A DNA stretch of 64,000 nucleotides from SHVO01 sp041905795 (GTDB taxonomy: Bacteria > Pseudomonadota > Alphaproteobacteria > Rhodospirillales > Rhodospirillaceae): positions 1 to 64,000 of the forward strand of contig JAYRKL010000020.1 of assembly GCA_041905795.1 (NCBI GenBank), written 5' to 3'. The translations under genes and the position numbers were made by a program. Positions 1 to 8,008 of the stretch are shown one piece after another (position 1 is the first letter of the stretch; the number at the start of each line of letters is the position of its first letter). The notes beneath the pieces were generated by a model that was given only the letters and a program-made list of their open reading frames with translations, was not told the DNA's origin and made no database searches.

Positions 1-410
1 TCGCGCGCCAGCAGGATCAGAACCTGGTGAACGGTCCGCCACGCCTTGTCCTGCTGGTCATCGGTGAGGCCCGGGACCAGGCGGCCGACGCGGTCGGCGA
101 GGTCGCAACGCACGTCGGCGTCGTTGTCGGCGGCGAGCAGCAGGTTCGCCTTGGCGGGAGTGGCGGCGTTGATGGCCACGGCGCGGCGCACGGCGGGATC
201 GGGATCGCGCGTCAGGAAGAACAGGATTTCCGGCTCGACGTCGTCGCGGGCGGCGAGGCTGGCGCGCACGTCCGGGTCGGGGTGATCCAGCAGGTCGCGG
301 GCCTGTTCATAGGTGATCTTCTGGCCGGGCAAGCCAAGCATCCGCACCAGGCGGTCTTTCGCGGGTGCCGCGCCGTTGGGAACCTGTGGGCCGTGTTTCG
401 CCGCGGTCAT
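1..410 (-). CDS. DUF2336 family protein (5' part; runs off the window)
   Basis: This gene starts at the ATG at 410 and leaves the window at base 1, so only about 136 N-terminal residues are visible. They contain three regularly spaced HEAT-like units, each with an acidic cluster followed by VR (DPDPDVR, DPDPAVR, DNDADVR) about 25 residues apart. This is characteristic of DUF2336, an alphaproteobacterial family of unknown function often found with signalling genes. Its start codon overlaps the stop codon of the upstream GGDEF gene as ATGA (407-410), which suggests translational coupling and a joint signalling role. The family call comes from reading the repeats; the function is not known. Confidence 0.75.
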   Translation of the reverse strand, partial: MTAAKHGPQVPNGAAPAKDRLVRMLGLPGQKITYEQARDLLDHPDPDVRASLAARDDVEPEILFFLTRDPDPAVRRAVAINAATPAKANLLLAADNDADVRCDLADRVGRLVPGLTDDQQDKAWRTVHQVLILLAR

Positions 411-2212
411 GCCGGCACCGTTTCCGGCGCGATGGTGAAATTATTCTTACCGCCGCGCTTGGCTTGATACATGGCCTGGTCGCCGCGGGCCAGCAGGGCG
501 TCCAGGGTTTCGTTGCTGTCGTGGGTCCAGGCGGCGATGCCGATGGACATCCCGAGCGGCCGGTCGCTGCTGCCGGATTTGTCGGCCAGCATGCCGATCT
601 TGTCCAGGAACTGGCCGGCGCGCGTCCGCGCGATGGCGAGATCGGCGCCCGGGAGCCAGCAGGCGAATTCGTCGCCGCCGAGGCGCGCCACCATGTCGGT
701 CGGGCGCGTATGCTGCAGCAGGATGCTGCGCACTTCCACCAGCACGTCGTCGCCGGCCTGGTGACCGCGGGTGTCGTTGACGTGTTTGAAGTTGTCGAGG
801 TCGACATACATCAGCACCGCCATGCCCTTGTCGCGCTGCAACCGGGACAGGGAGCGCTGCAGGCCGTCCATGAAGGCGCCGCGGTTGAGAAGGCCGGTCA
901 GGGCGTCGGTGCGTGAGATCTTGAGCACATGCTCGTGGTGGGCGAATTGCTCGATGGTGATGCCGACCTGGTTGGAGATGTCGCCGATCAGCAGGCGGTC
1001 GTCGTCGGTCCAGGCGCCGCGCTCCACCGCGCGCCACAGCACCACGGCGCCGTTGGCCTCGCCCTGATAGCGCGCCGGCGCCGCCAGCACCTGCCTGTCG
1101 CCGAGCAGCAGTTCCACCGCGCCGGCGCCGCCGCCGATGGTGTCGAGGATGGCGTTGGCAAGGGCGGCGTCCAGGTCGCCGAACCGGGCGGCGAGCTGGA
1201 AGTTCCTGTGCGGCGGCGTTTCCGCCGCGCCGCTGCGGCGGAAAATGTGACAGTGTTCCCCGCCCAACCCTTTCGCCAGCGCCTCGGCCGCCACGCTCAG
1301 CATGGCCTCGGGGTCGACCTCGTCGCGGAAAGCGCGGACGATGCGGGTCAGCACCCGTTCCCGGTTCCGCACGCGAGTCAGGGTCGCCTCGCGGTCGCGG
1401 GTTTCCGTGACGTCCCGGCAGACACCGCGGGCGCCCATCCACTCGCCGCTCTTGCCGCGGAGCGGCATGGCCGAGACCACCACGCAGGCCGAACGGCCGT
1501 CGGACCGCCTCAACCAGGTTTCTTCGTTCTCGATCCGGCGCGTGGTCAGGAATGCGGGCTCTGCGGCGACGCCGGCTTCCTGAATCACCAGGCCCACAGG
1601 ATCCGTCGCCATCAGCACGTCGGCGGAATAGCCCAGCGCGCCGCGCGGCGGCACGAACGAGAAGCGGTTGTCGGCCCCGGTTTCCCAGGCGAAGTCGGTG
1701 GAGATCTCGGTGAAGTCCTTATAGCGCCGGCGGCTGTCCACCAGGGCAAGGCGCAGGGAGTTGTCGAGGGTGAGGTCGCGTACGAACAACAAGGTGCCCG
1801 CCCCGCCGTCCAGCGGCAGAAGGGTGACTTGCAGGTTCTGCTGGCGCTCGCCGAAGCCGACATCGACCAGGTCGACCAGGGCGCGCTCGGCGCTTCGGGA
1901 CTTGGCGGCCGCGGCGGCGAGTCTCTGGATGTCGTCGCGCGACAGGCGTTCGGCGAATTCCTTGGCGACCGGATTGGCGGGCTCGACCTTGGCGTCGGCG
2001 GTGATGCGGAAGACCGCTTCCTCGTACCGCTGCAGCGCCGCCGGCGACACGCCGAATGGCAAGGCTCCCGGCGCTCCGCCCACGGCACCCGATGCCGGGG
2101 CCGTTCCGGCGCCTTCTTTGGTTTGCGCCGTTCCGGCACTCTCTTTGGTTTGCGCCGTTCCGGCGGTTTCTTTGGTTTGCGCCGTTCCGGCGCGGGCGCT
2201 CTCGAGCACCAT
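407..2212 (-). CDS. PAS/GAF-like sensor diguanylate cyclase (GGDEF)
   Basis: Probable diguanylate cyclase making c-di-GMP from two GTP. With the ATG at 2212 the protein has 601 residues: a variable N-terminus, a PAS-like region at roughly 150-270, a GAF-like region at roughly 285-420 and a GGDEF domain at roughly 430-600. The active-site GGDEF lies near residue 512 and is intact. An RxxD inhibitory site (RPTD) sits exactly five residues upstream, so product inhibition is expected. No membrane segment is obvious, so it is probably cytoplasmic. An in-frame TTG at 2281 could extend it by 23 residues, but the ATG is preferred because GGGGGGA lies just upstream. The first 45 or so residues carry a GTAQTKE(T/S/G)A repeat. 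It is coupled to the downstream DUF2336 gene. Confidence 0.9.
   Translation of the reverse strand: MVLESARAGTAQTKETAGTAQTKESAGTAQTKEGAGTAPASGAVGGAPGALPFGVSPAALQRYEEAVFRITADAKVEPANPVAKEFAERLSRDDIQRLAAAAAKSRSAERALVDLVDVGFGERQQNLQVTLLPLDGGAGTLLFVRDLTLDNSLRLALVDSRRRYKDFTEISTDFAWETGADNRFSFVPPRGALGYSADVLMATDPVGLVIQEAGVAAEPAFLTTRRIENEETWLRRSDGRSACVVVSAMPLRGKSGEWMGARGVCRDVTETRDREATLTRVRNRERVLTRIVRAFRDEVDPEAMLSVAAEALAKGLGGEHCHIFRRSGAAETPPHRNFQLAARFGDLDAALANAILDTIGGGAGAVELLLGDRQVLAAPARYQGEANGAVVLWRAVERGAWTDDDRLLIGDISNQVGITIEQFAHHEHVLKISRTDALTGLLNRGAFMDGLQRSLSRLQRDKGMAVLMYVDLDNFKHVNDTRGHQAGDDVLVEVRSILLQHTRPTDMVARLGGDEFACWLPGADLAIARTRAGQFLDKIGMLADKSGSSDRPLGMSIGIAAWTHDSNETLDALLARGDQAMYQAKRGGKNNFTIAPETVPA
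2100..2188. repeat. 27-bp tandem repeat, 3 full copies plus a partial
   Basis: Three consecutive 27-bp units (2100-2126, 2127-2153, 2154-2180) and the first bases of a fourth. Each begins GCCGTTCCGGC and ends CTTTGGTTTGC; units differ at only a few central bases. They lie inside the diguanylate cyclase gene and encode a nine-residue repeat, GTAQTKE plus two variable residues. Because 27 is a multiple of three, copy-number changes would keep the frame. Confidence 0.95.
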
Positions 2213-2232
2213 TTCTATCGATCCCCCCGAAA

Positions 2233-2256
2233 GGCCGGTCAAGTTCTTGACCGGCC
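2233..2256. promoter_or_regulatory. Perfect inverted repeat in the diguanylate cyclase leader
   Basis: An 11-bp perfect inverted repeat (GGCCGGTCAAG, 2-nt spacer, CTTGACCGGCC) ends about 20 bp upstream of the preferred ATG at 2212 and just before its Shine-Dalgarno sequence. In mRNA it would fold as a 10-bp stem closed by a GAAC tetraloop; as DNA it would suit a dimeric regulator. If translation began at the upstream TTG instead, it would be coding sequence. Confidence 0.6.
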
Positions 2257-2373
2257 GGCATTTCCTGTCGCCGTCATTCAAAGGCGCGACAAGTTTCGAC
2301 CAAAATATATGTTAGCCTGCGCCCCGCCTGAGTCCAGTCCTTGTCCAACCGCGGGCGGGATTTCTGGCCGGCG

Positions 2374-2401
2374 TTGACTCGCCTTTGCCAGCGGCTATGT
2401 T
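2374..2401 (+). promoter_or_regulatory. Putative dapD promoter (TTGACT-N16-TATGTT)
   Basis: TTGACT at 2374-2379 and TATGTT at 2396-2401 are separated by 16 bp, about 50 bp upstream of the dapD ATG. This fits a housekeeping-sigma promoter. It is inferred from consensus only. Confidence 0.55.
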
Positions 2402-2450
2402 CGCCCCGGACGGGTCGAGTCGGACGTCGCCGAGGATATGGAAAATATTT

Positions 2451-3293
2451 ATGGATATCAATGCGCTAAAGGCAGAGATCGACGCCGCTTGGGAGACCCG
2501 TGAGGGTCTCGGCCTCACCACCGCCGGCGCGGTCCGCGCTGCCGTCGCCGCGGCCCTGGACCTGCTCGACGGGGGCGCCGTGCGGGTGGCGGAGAAAAGC
2601 GCCGGCGGCTGGGTGGTCAACGACTGGCTGAAGAAGGCCGTACTGCTGTCCTTCCGGCTCAACGACAACAAGATCATTCCCCACGGCTCGGCCGGTGCCG
2701 CGTCCTGGGACAAGGTGCCGTCCAAGTTCGCCGGCTGGACCGAAGCCCAATTCCGCCAGGCCGGCTTCCGCGCCGTGCCCGGCAGCGTCGTGCGCCATTC
2801 CGCCTATATCGCGCCCTCGGTGGTGTTGATGCCGTCCTTCGTCAATGTCGGCGCCCATGTCGGCGCCGGCACCATGGTCGACACCTGGGCGACGGTCGGC
2901 AGCTGCGCCCAGATCGGCAAGAACGTGCACCTCTCGGGCGGCGCCGGCATCGGCGGGGTTCTAGAGCCGCTGCAGGCCGCGCCGGTGGTGATCGAGGACA
3001 ACTGCTTCATCGGCGCTCGCTCCGAGGTGGTGGAAGGCGTGCTGGTGGAAGAAGGCGCGGTGCTGTCCATGGGCGTGTTCATCGGCGCCTCCACTAAGAT
3101 CATCGACCGCACCACCGGTGAAGTCTTCATGGGCCGCGTGCCGTCCCACAGCGTGGTGGTGCCCGGCAGCCTGCCCGGCAAGCCCCTGCCCGACGGCAGC
3201 CCGGGTCCGTCGCTCTATTGCGCCGTGATCATCAAGCGCGTGGACGCCAAGACCCGTTCGAAAGTGTCCATCAACGAACTGCTACGCACGTGA
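2451..3293 (+). CDS. dapD: 2,3,4,5-tetrahydropyridine-2,6-dicarboxylate N-succinyltransferase
   Basis: Transfers succinyl from succinyl-CoA to tetrahydrodipicolinate in the succinylase branch of lysine and meso-diaminopimelate synthesis. The 280-residue protein starts at the ATG at 2451 (MDINALKAEI), which gives the usual family length; in-frame codons upstream would add an unrelated leader that overlaps the promoter. The C-terminal half shows the left-handed beta-helix hexapeptide pattern (VGAHVGAGTMVDTWATVGSC and following turns, then EDNCFIGARSEVVEGV), as expected of a trimeric hexapeptide acyltransferase. The stop codon overlaps the dapE start as GTGA, so the two successive pathway genes are translationally coupled. 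Confidence 0.96.
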   Translation: MDINALKAEIDAAWETREGLGLTTAGAVRAAVAAALDLLDGGAVRVAEKSAGGWVVNDWLKKAVLLSFRLNDNKIIPHGSAGAASWDKVPSKFAGWTEAQFRQAGFRAVPGSVVRHSAYIAPSVVLMPSFVNVGAHVGAGTMVDTWATVGSCAQIGKNVHLSGGAGIGGVLEPLQAAPVVIEDNCFIGARSEVVEGVLVEEGAVLSMGVFIGASTKIIDRTTGEVFMGRVPSHSVVVPGSLPGKPLPDGSPGPSLYCAVIIKRVDAKTRSKVSINELLRT

Positions 3294-4438
3294 GCATCAG
3301 CGCCCTCGACCTCGCACAAGCGCTGATCCGCTGCGACAGCGTCACGCCGCGGGACGCGGGCGCGCTCGGTGTCCTGCAGCAGGCGCTGGAAGGCCTCGGC
3401 TTCCGTTGCGAACGCATGCGATTCGAGGAAGCCGGCGCCGACCCGGTCGACAACCTTTACGCCCGCCTCGGCACGGCCTCGCCCAACTTCTGTTTCGCCG
3501 GGCATACCGACGTGGTGCCGGTGGGCGGCGGCTGGACCACCGATCCCTTCAAGGCCGAGGTCATCGACGGCCAGCTGTACGGACGCGGCGCCTCCGACAT
3601 GAAAAGCGCCATCGCCGCCTTTGTCGAGGCGGTGGGTAAATTCGTCGCCGGCGGAGCGCCGCAAGGCTCCATCAGCCTTTTGATCACCGGCGACGAGGAA
3701 GGCGACGCGGTCAACGGCACCAAGAAAGTGCTCGAAGCCCTGAAGGCGCGCGGCGAACAGCTCGACGCCTGCGTGGTGGGCGAACCCACCAATCCCCTGA
3801 AGCTGGGCGAGATGATCAAGATCGGCCGCCGCGGCAGCTTGACCGCCAAGGTCACGGCCTTCGGCACCCAGGGCCATTCGGCGTATCCGCATTTGGCCGA
3901 CAATCCCATCACCCGCCTGATGGCGATGCTGAACGCCATCGCCGCGGAACCGCTGGACAAGGGTTCGGCCCACTTCCAGGCCTCGACTTTGGCGATCACC
4001 ACCGTCGACGTCGGCAATCCCGCCACCAATGTCATTCCGGGCATGGCGCGGGCGGGGTTCAACATCCGCTTCAATGACCTTCATTCCGGCAAATCGCTGA
4101 CCGACTGGCTGCGGACGACCTTTGACAAGGTGGCGGGCCCGGAGATGTACGAACTTGCCGTCAAGGTCTCGGGCGAATCCTTCCTCACGCCGCCCGGCCC
4201 CCTCAGCACGGTTGTGGCGGAGGCGGTGAAGGCGGTGACCGGCCTGACGCCGGAGTTGTCCACCACCGGCGGCACGTCGGACGCGCGCTTCATCAAGGAC
4301 GCCTGCCCGGTGTGCGAATTCGGCATGGTCGGCCAGACCATGCACAAAGCCGACGAGCGCTGCGCCGTCGACGACATCACAAGGCTGAGTGCGATCTACC
4401 TGCGCATCCTCCAAGGCTATTTCCGGGAGACGCGGTGA
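3290..4438 (+). CDS. dapE: Succinyl-diaminopimelate desuccinylase
   Basis: Di-zinc M20 peptidase-family amidase that removes succinate from N-succinyl-LL-diaminopimelate to give LL-DAP. The 382-residue protein starts at the GTG at 3290, overlapping the dapD stop. Expected metal and catalytic residues are visible: H72 and D74 in GHTDVVP, D103 in ASDMKSA, the catalytic Glu pair at 136-137 in GDEEGD, E165 in GEPTNP and H352 in GQTMHKADE. The usual lid and dimerisation domain lies between about 180 and 290. dapF, which uses LL-DAP, lies at the far end of the window. The 3' end is again coupled by GTGA to the next gene. Confidence 0.96.
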   Translation: MSISALDLAQALIRCDSVTPRDAGALGVLQQALEGLGFRCERMRFEEAGADPVDNLYARLGTASPNFCFAGHTDVVPVGGGWTTDPFKAEVIDGQLYGRGASDMKSAIAAFVEAVGKFVAGGAPQGSISLLITGDEEGDAVNGTKKVLEALKARGEQLDACVVGEPTNPLKLGEMIKIGRRGSLTAKVTAFGTQGHSAYPHLADNPITRLMAMLNAIAAEPLDKGSAHFQASTLAITTVDVGNPATNVIPGMARAGFNIRFNDLHSGKSLTDWLRTTFDKVAGPEMYELAVKVSGESFLTPPGPLSTVVAEAVKAVTGLTPELSTTGGTSDARFIKDACPVCEFGMVGQTMHKADERCAVDDITRLSAIYLRILQGYFRETR

Positions 4439-5004
4439 TCTCTATCCCGCAGTTCGCTGCTGCCTTGAGAGGCGTGCGGCTTCTGGCCGCCTTCAACCTC
4501 AAGGCCTGGAGCTGTTTCGACAAGACTCCGGCGGGATTCTGGGCGTCGTTCGCGCCTGCCATCGCGCTTGCGCCGCTCAGCATGATCCACAGCCTGCTGG
4601 AGTTCCAGAACCACCCGCCCAAACTGGATTTCATCCCGTTCCTGGTGGTGGAATTCCTGACCTATGTCCTGCAGTGGGCCCTGTTCCCGTTTGTCATGCT
4701 GTACGTGGCCGACCTGCTGCAGCGGCGCGAGCGCTACTTCTGGCACATGGTGAGCTACAACTGGCTGCAGATGCCGTTGACCCTGTTCTTCCTCGGCCTG
4801 CGCCTGCTGGGCGACGTTCACCTGATCGCGCCCCAAGGCATCGGCGCCATGGAACTGGCCGGCATCGCCATCTTCTTCATTTACGGAACATTCGTCGCCG
4901 GCGTCGGCCTGCAAGTGGGCATCGGCACCGCCTTGAGTCTCGTGGTGCTTGACTTCGTCCTCTCGCTGATCACCGGCCAGCTGATCAATCGCATCGAGAA
5001 CTAG
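4435..5004 (+). CDS. Uncharacterised polytopic membrane protein
   Basis: The GTG at 4435 overlaps the dapE stop (GTGA) and opens a 190-residue hydrophobic protein. About five membrane segments can be drawn, roughly at residues 36-56, 68-90, 105-123, 138-156 and 160-184, with a basic RRER turn near residue 97. I see no catalytic motif and cannot assign a family. Translational coupling to dapDE suggests co-expression, but the membrane character does not point to a lysine-pathway role. Its stop codon interlocks with that of convergent truA in the palindrome CTAG (5001-5004). Confidence 0.8.
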   Translation: MISIPQFAAALRGVRLLAAFNLKAWSCFDKTPAGFWASFAPAIALAPLSMIHSLLEFQNHPPKLDFIPFLVVEFLTYVLQWALFPFVMLYVADLLQRRERYFWHMVSYNWLQMPLTLFFLGLRLLGDVHLIAPQGIGAMELAGIAIFFIYGTFVAGVGLQVGIGTALSLVVLDFVLSLITGQLINRIEN

Positions 5005-5738
5005 TATCTGACGTGAGTCAGATATAAGCCGGTCGGCGGCGCGGTCTGCCCGCCGGCGGCGCGGTCGCGGGCGTCCAGGGCGTGAGCGATGTCCCGCGCG
5101 CTCCATTTTCCCTCCCCCACCGTCCGCAGAGTGCCGACGATATTGCGCACTTGATGATGCAGGAACGAGCGCGCGCGGGTGGTCAGCACGATCATGTCGG
5201 CCTGGCGGCTCACGGCAATCGCATCGATGGTCTTCACCGGCGAGTCCGCCTGGCATTCGGCGGCGCGAAAGGTGGTGAAGTCGTGCTTGCCCACCAGCAC
5301 CTGGGCGGCCTCGTGCATGGCCCCGGCGTCGAGCGCCGCCGGAATCCACCACACCTTGCCCGACTCCAGGGCGGCCGGCGCGCGGCGGTTGAGGATGCGG
5401 TATTCGTAGCCGCGTTCGACGGCCGAAAACCGTGCATGGAATTCGTCGTCCACCCGTTCGGCCTTCAGCACCGAAATCAGATGCGGCCGCAGGTGCGCGT
5501 TGAGGGCGTTGGCCACCACCTCCACCCGGTCGTCGCGCGGCAGATCCACATGGGCGACCTGGGCCAGCGCATGCACGCCGGCGTCGGTGCGCCCGGCGCC
5601 GAACACCTGGCCCTTGATCTGGCAATAGCGCTCGACCGCCGTCTCCAGCGCCTCCTGCACCGACATGCCGTTGTCCTGGCGCTGCCAGCCGACAAAGGCC
5701 GTACCGTCGTATTCGATCGTCAGCTTAAAACGCGGCAT
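5001..5738 (-). CDS. truA: tRNA pseudouridine(38-40) synthase TruA
   Basis: Converts uridines 38, 39 and 40 of the tRNA anticodon arm to pseudouridine. The 245-residue length is normal for the family. The catalytic aspartate is D52 in GRTDAGVHA, and the N-terminal IEYDGTAFVGWQRQ and C-terminal FLHHQVRNIVGTL motifs are conserved. The ATG follows directly on the TAG stop of the upstream acetyltransferase gene with no gap, so the two are probably co-transcribed and coupled. The 3' end is convergent with the preceding membrane-protein gene. Confidence 0.97.
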   Translation of the reverse strand: MPRFKLTIEYDGTAFVGWQRQDNGMSVQEALETAVERYCQIKGQVFGAGRTDAGVHALAQVAHVDLPRDDRVEVVANALNAHLRPHLISVLKAERVDDEFHARFSAVERGYEYRILNRRAPAALESGKVWWIPAALDAGAMHEAAQVLVGKHDFTTFRAAECQADSPVKTIDAIAVSRQADMIVLTTRARSFLHHQVRNIVGTLRTVGEGKWSARDIAHALDARDRAAGGQTAPPTGLYLTHVRY

Positions 5739-6335
5739 CTAAACGACCTGGCTTATCCGGGTCTCGGGCGCCGCGCCGTCCTGGTGATGGACGGCCATCC
5801 ATTCCTCGTTGAGGATCGCCCAGCGCTCATGGTCGCGCCACTCACCGTCGATGCGCAGGAACGCCGGCGAGAAACCTTCCTTGCGGAAGCCCAGGCGCTT
5901 CACCAGCGCCAGCGACGCGGCGTTGGCCGGCTGGATATTGGCCTCGATGCGGTGCAATTCCAGGGCGACGAAGGCATGGTCCAACACCAGCACCAGCCCT
6001 TCGGTCATATAGCCGCGCCCGCTGAAGGCCGCGGCCGCGTAATAGCCCAGCGAGCCCGACTGTAATCCGCCGAGGACGATGTCGTTGATATTGATCACCC
6101 CGACCAGAGTGTCATCGTCGATGCGGGCCACCAGGAAGCCATGGGCGCTGCCCTTGTCGAGGCGCTCGAGATAGGCCTTGTAGCGGCGCACGTCCGTGGG
6201 CGGAAACACCCAGGGTTCATGAAACCTGATGCTGGCCGTGGTCATGGCCAGGAAGTCGTCGGCCGCGTCGCGCGTCGGCGCGAACAGGTAGACCGACCCG
6301 CCTTTCGAGATGATTTTCCGCCGGCGTCCGAACAT
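5739..6335 (-). CDS. GNAT-family N-acetyltransferase (RimJ/RimL-like)
   Basis: A 198-residue acetyl-CoA-dependent acyltransferase. It has the RimJ/RimL-type layout: a substrate-side segment around VGVININDIVLGG, the acetyl-CoA loop in YYAAAAFSGRGYMTEGLVLVL, and ANAASLALVKRLGFRKEG, the typical 'N..S..l..klGF..eG' stretch. The substrate is unknown; relatives acetylate ribosomal proteins or small amines. GGGAGG lies about 11 bases before the ATG, and a TATACT hexamer upstream may be its own -10. It lies between fmt and truA on the same strand and abuts truA without a gap. Confidence 0.88.
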   Translation of the reverse strand: MFGRRRKIISKGGSVYLFAPTRDAADDFLAMTTASIRFHEPWVFPPTDVRRYKAYLERLDKGSAHGFLVARIDDDTLVGVININDIVLGGLQSGSLGYYAAAAFSGRGYMTEGLVLVLDHAFVALELHRIEANIQPANAASLALVKRLGFRKEGFSPAFLRIDGEWRDHERWAILNEEWMAVHHQDGAAPETRISQVV

Positions 6336-6413
6336 AGGATGCTTTTCCTCCCGGTCGGAGTATAGCGAATCGCCGCAAGGTTCCAGGCAAGATGTTGGAG
6401 CGCGATCCTAGGT

Positions 6414-7331
6414 TTAGGCGAGACGCGTTCCCTTGGGCAAGGCGTAGCCGCGCAGGAACGCCTCGGCCGGCGCCGGCGCGCGGCCGGCGCGCTGGACCAC
6501 GAGCAGGCGCACGGCGCCGGATGAACAGGCAATTGTCAGACGATCATCCAGCACCGCACCGGCTTCGCCTTCGCCGGATGTGGCTTCGGCCCGCAACACC
6601 TTGATCCGTTCGCCGCCATGGGCGAACCATGCGCCGGGGAACGGCGAAAGGCCGTTGATATGCCGGGCCACCGCGGGTGCCGGGCGGTTGAAATCCACCT
6701 TGGCTTCGGCCTTGTCGATCTTGGCTGCATAGGTGACACCGTCCGCGGGCTGGGGCCGGGGCGCGAGGACGCCGGCGGCGATGCCGTCCAGGGCTTCAAG
6801 GATGAGGCCGCCGCCGCAAACCGCCAGGGCGTCGTGCAATTCCCCGGCGGTGGTGGTGCCGGTGATCGGCACCTCGCCGCTCACCAGCATCGCGCCGGTA
6901 TCGAGGCCGGCGTTCATCTGCATGATGGTGACGCCGGTCCTGGCGTCGCCCGCCATGATCGCCCGCTGGATCGGCGCGGCGCCGCGCCAACGCGGCAACA
7001 GCGACGCATGGATATTGACGCAGCCATACTTGGGCGCATCCAACACCGCCTGCGGCAGGATCAACCCGTAGGCGGCCACCACCGCGACGTCGGCGTTCCA
7101 GGCCGCGAATTCGTCCTGGGCCTCTTTCGACTTCAGGCTCTTGGGCGTGCGCACCGGGAAACCGCGGCCGGCCGCGAAGGTTTGCACCGGGCTGGGACGG
7201 TCCTGCTGACCGCGACCGGCGGGGCGCGCCGGCTGGCAATAGACCGCCGCGATCTCGTGACGATCGGCGACTTTCTGGAGCGCGGCGACGGCGAAGTCCG
7301 GCGTGCCCATGAAGACGACGCGCATGGTCAT
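6414..7331 (-). CDS. fmt: Methionyl-tRNA formyltransferase
   Basis: Formylates initiator Met-tRNA using 10-formyltetrahydrofolate. The 305-residue protein has the N-terminal formyltransferase fold with catalytic N106, H108 (CVNIHASLLP) and D144 (AGLDTG), followed by the C-terminal OB-like domain. An ATG two codons downstream of the chosen one (MTMRVVFMG) is an equally possible start. It lies 15 bp downstream of def, the deformylase that later removes the same formyl group; fmt and def are commonly paired in one operon. Confidence 0.97.
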   Translation of the reverse strand: MTMRVVFMGTPDFAVAALQKVADRHEIAAVYCQPARPAGRGQQDRPSPVQTFAAGRGFPVRTPKSLKSKEAQDEFAAWNADVAVVAAYGLILPQAVLDAPKYGCVNIHASLLPRWRGAAPIQRAIMAGDARTGVTIMQMNAGLDTGAMLVSGEVPITGTTTAGELHDALAVCGGGLILEALDGIAAGVLAPRPQPADGVTYAAKIDKAEAKVDFNRPAPAVARHINGLSPFPGAWFAHGGERIKVLRAEATSGEGEAGAVLDDRLTIACSSGAVRLLVVQRAGRAPAPAEAFLRGYALPKGTRLA

Positions 7332-7346
7332 CTTCTCCTGCGGTGT

Positions 7347-7889
7347 TCAGGCCGATTCGAGCGCGTGACGCTTGCCGCCCATTTCGAGCTTCTTGATCTT
7401 GGTCAGGCGGCGAATGATCATGTTGCGCTTGAGCGACGAGATATGATCGACGAACAGCGTGCCTTCCAGATGATCCATCTCGTGCTGGATCACCACCGAC
7501 AGCAGGCCCTCGGCCTCGATGGTGCGCAATTCGTTGAATTCGTCGACGTAACGCACCTTGATCTTGTCGGGGCGTTCCACCTGCTCATATTCCTCGGGCA
7601 GCGAGAGGCAACCTTCCTCGTAAAGCTTCTTTTCGTCCGAAGCCCAGACGATTTCCGGATTGGCCATCTTGAGCGGATTGGGCGGGGCGCCGTCGCGGGC
7701 CGCGTCCACCACGATGATACGCTTGAGCACGCCGACCTGCGGCGCGGCCAGGCCCACGCCCGGCGCCTCGTACATGGTCTCGAGCATGTCGGCCATGAGC
7801 TTGGCGGCGGCGGCGTCGACGCGCTCCACCGGCTGGGCTTTTTTCTTGAGGCGCGGGTCCGGCGCCGTGATGATTTCGAGCAATGCCAT
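7347..7889 (-). CDS. def: Peptide deformylase
   Basis: Fe/Zn hydrolase that removes the N-formyl group from nascent proteins. With the ATG at 7889 the protein has 180 residues and begins MALLEIITAPDPRL, the normal family N-terminus; a longer in-frame reading would add 16 atypical residues. All three family motifs are intact: GVGLAAPQVG (45-54), EGCLSLP with metal ligand C94, and QHEMDH with H136, catalytic E137 and H140. It is followed by fmt in a def-fmt operon. A palindromic repeat occupies the gap upstream. Confidence 0.97.
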   Translation of the reverse strand: MALLEIITAPDPRLKKKAQPVERVDAAAAKLMADMLETMYEAPGVGLAAPQVGVLKRIIVVDAARDGAPPNPLKMANPEIVWASDEKKLYEEGCLSLPEEYEQVERPDKIKVRYVDEFNELRTIEAEGLLSVVIQHEMDHLEGTLFVDHISSLKRNMIIRRLTKIKKLEMGGKRHALESA

Positions 7890-7948
7890 GGCTGTGACAT
7901 AAGCCCCGCCGCCGGGGCCGTCAATTGCTAGAAACACGTGGTTTTACC

Positions 7949-7991
7949 GCGTGGCCGACGGAAAACCGGGCGCCACTTTTCCTGGCCACGC
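7949..7991. repeat. Double-stem intergenic palindrome, type A (copy A1)
   Basis: Outer arms GCGTGGCC (7949-7956) and GGCCACGC (7984-7991) enclose inner arms GGAAAA and TTTTCC around a CCGG-N3-CCAC core. It belongs to the dispersed family at 14290, 22915, 51246 and 58141. Compared with those copies, the outer arm has changed on both sides (T to G, A to C), so pairing is kept. It lies between the DUF4139 gene and def. Confidence 0.85.
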
Positions 7992-8008
7992 TCTTGGGAT
8001 TTATCGCG

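Noticed and set aside
2100..2188. Short tandem repeats considered as a CRISPR array
   Set aside because: The 27-bp units are directly adjacent, without unique spacers, and encode an in-frame peptide repeat; no cas genes are present.
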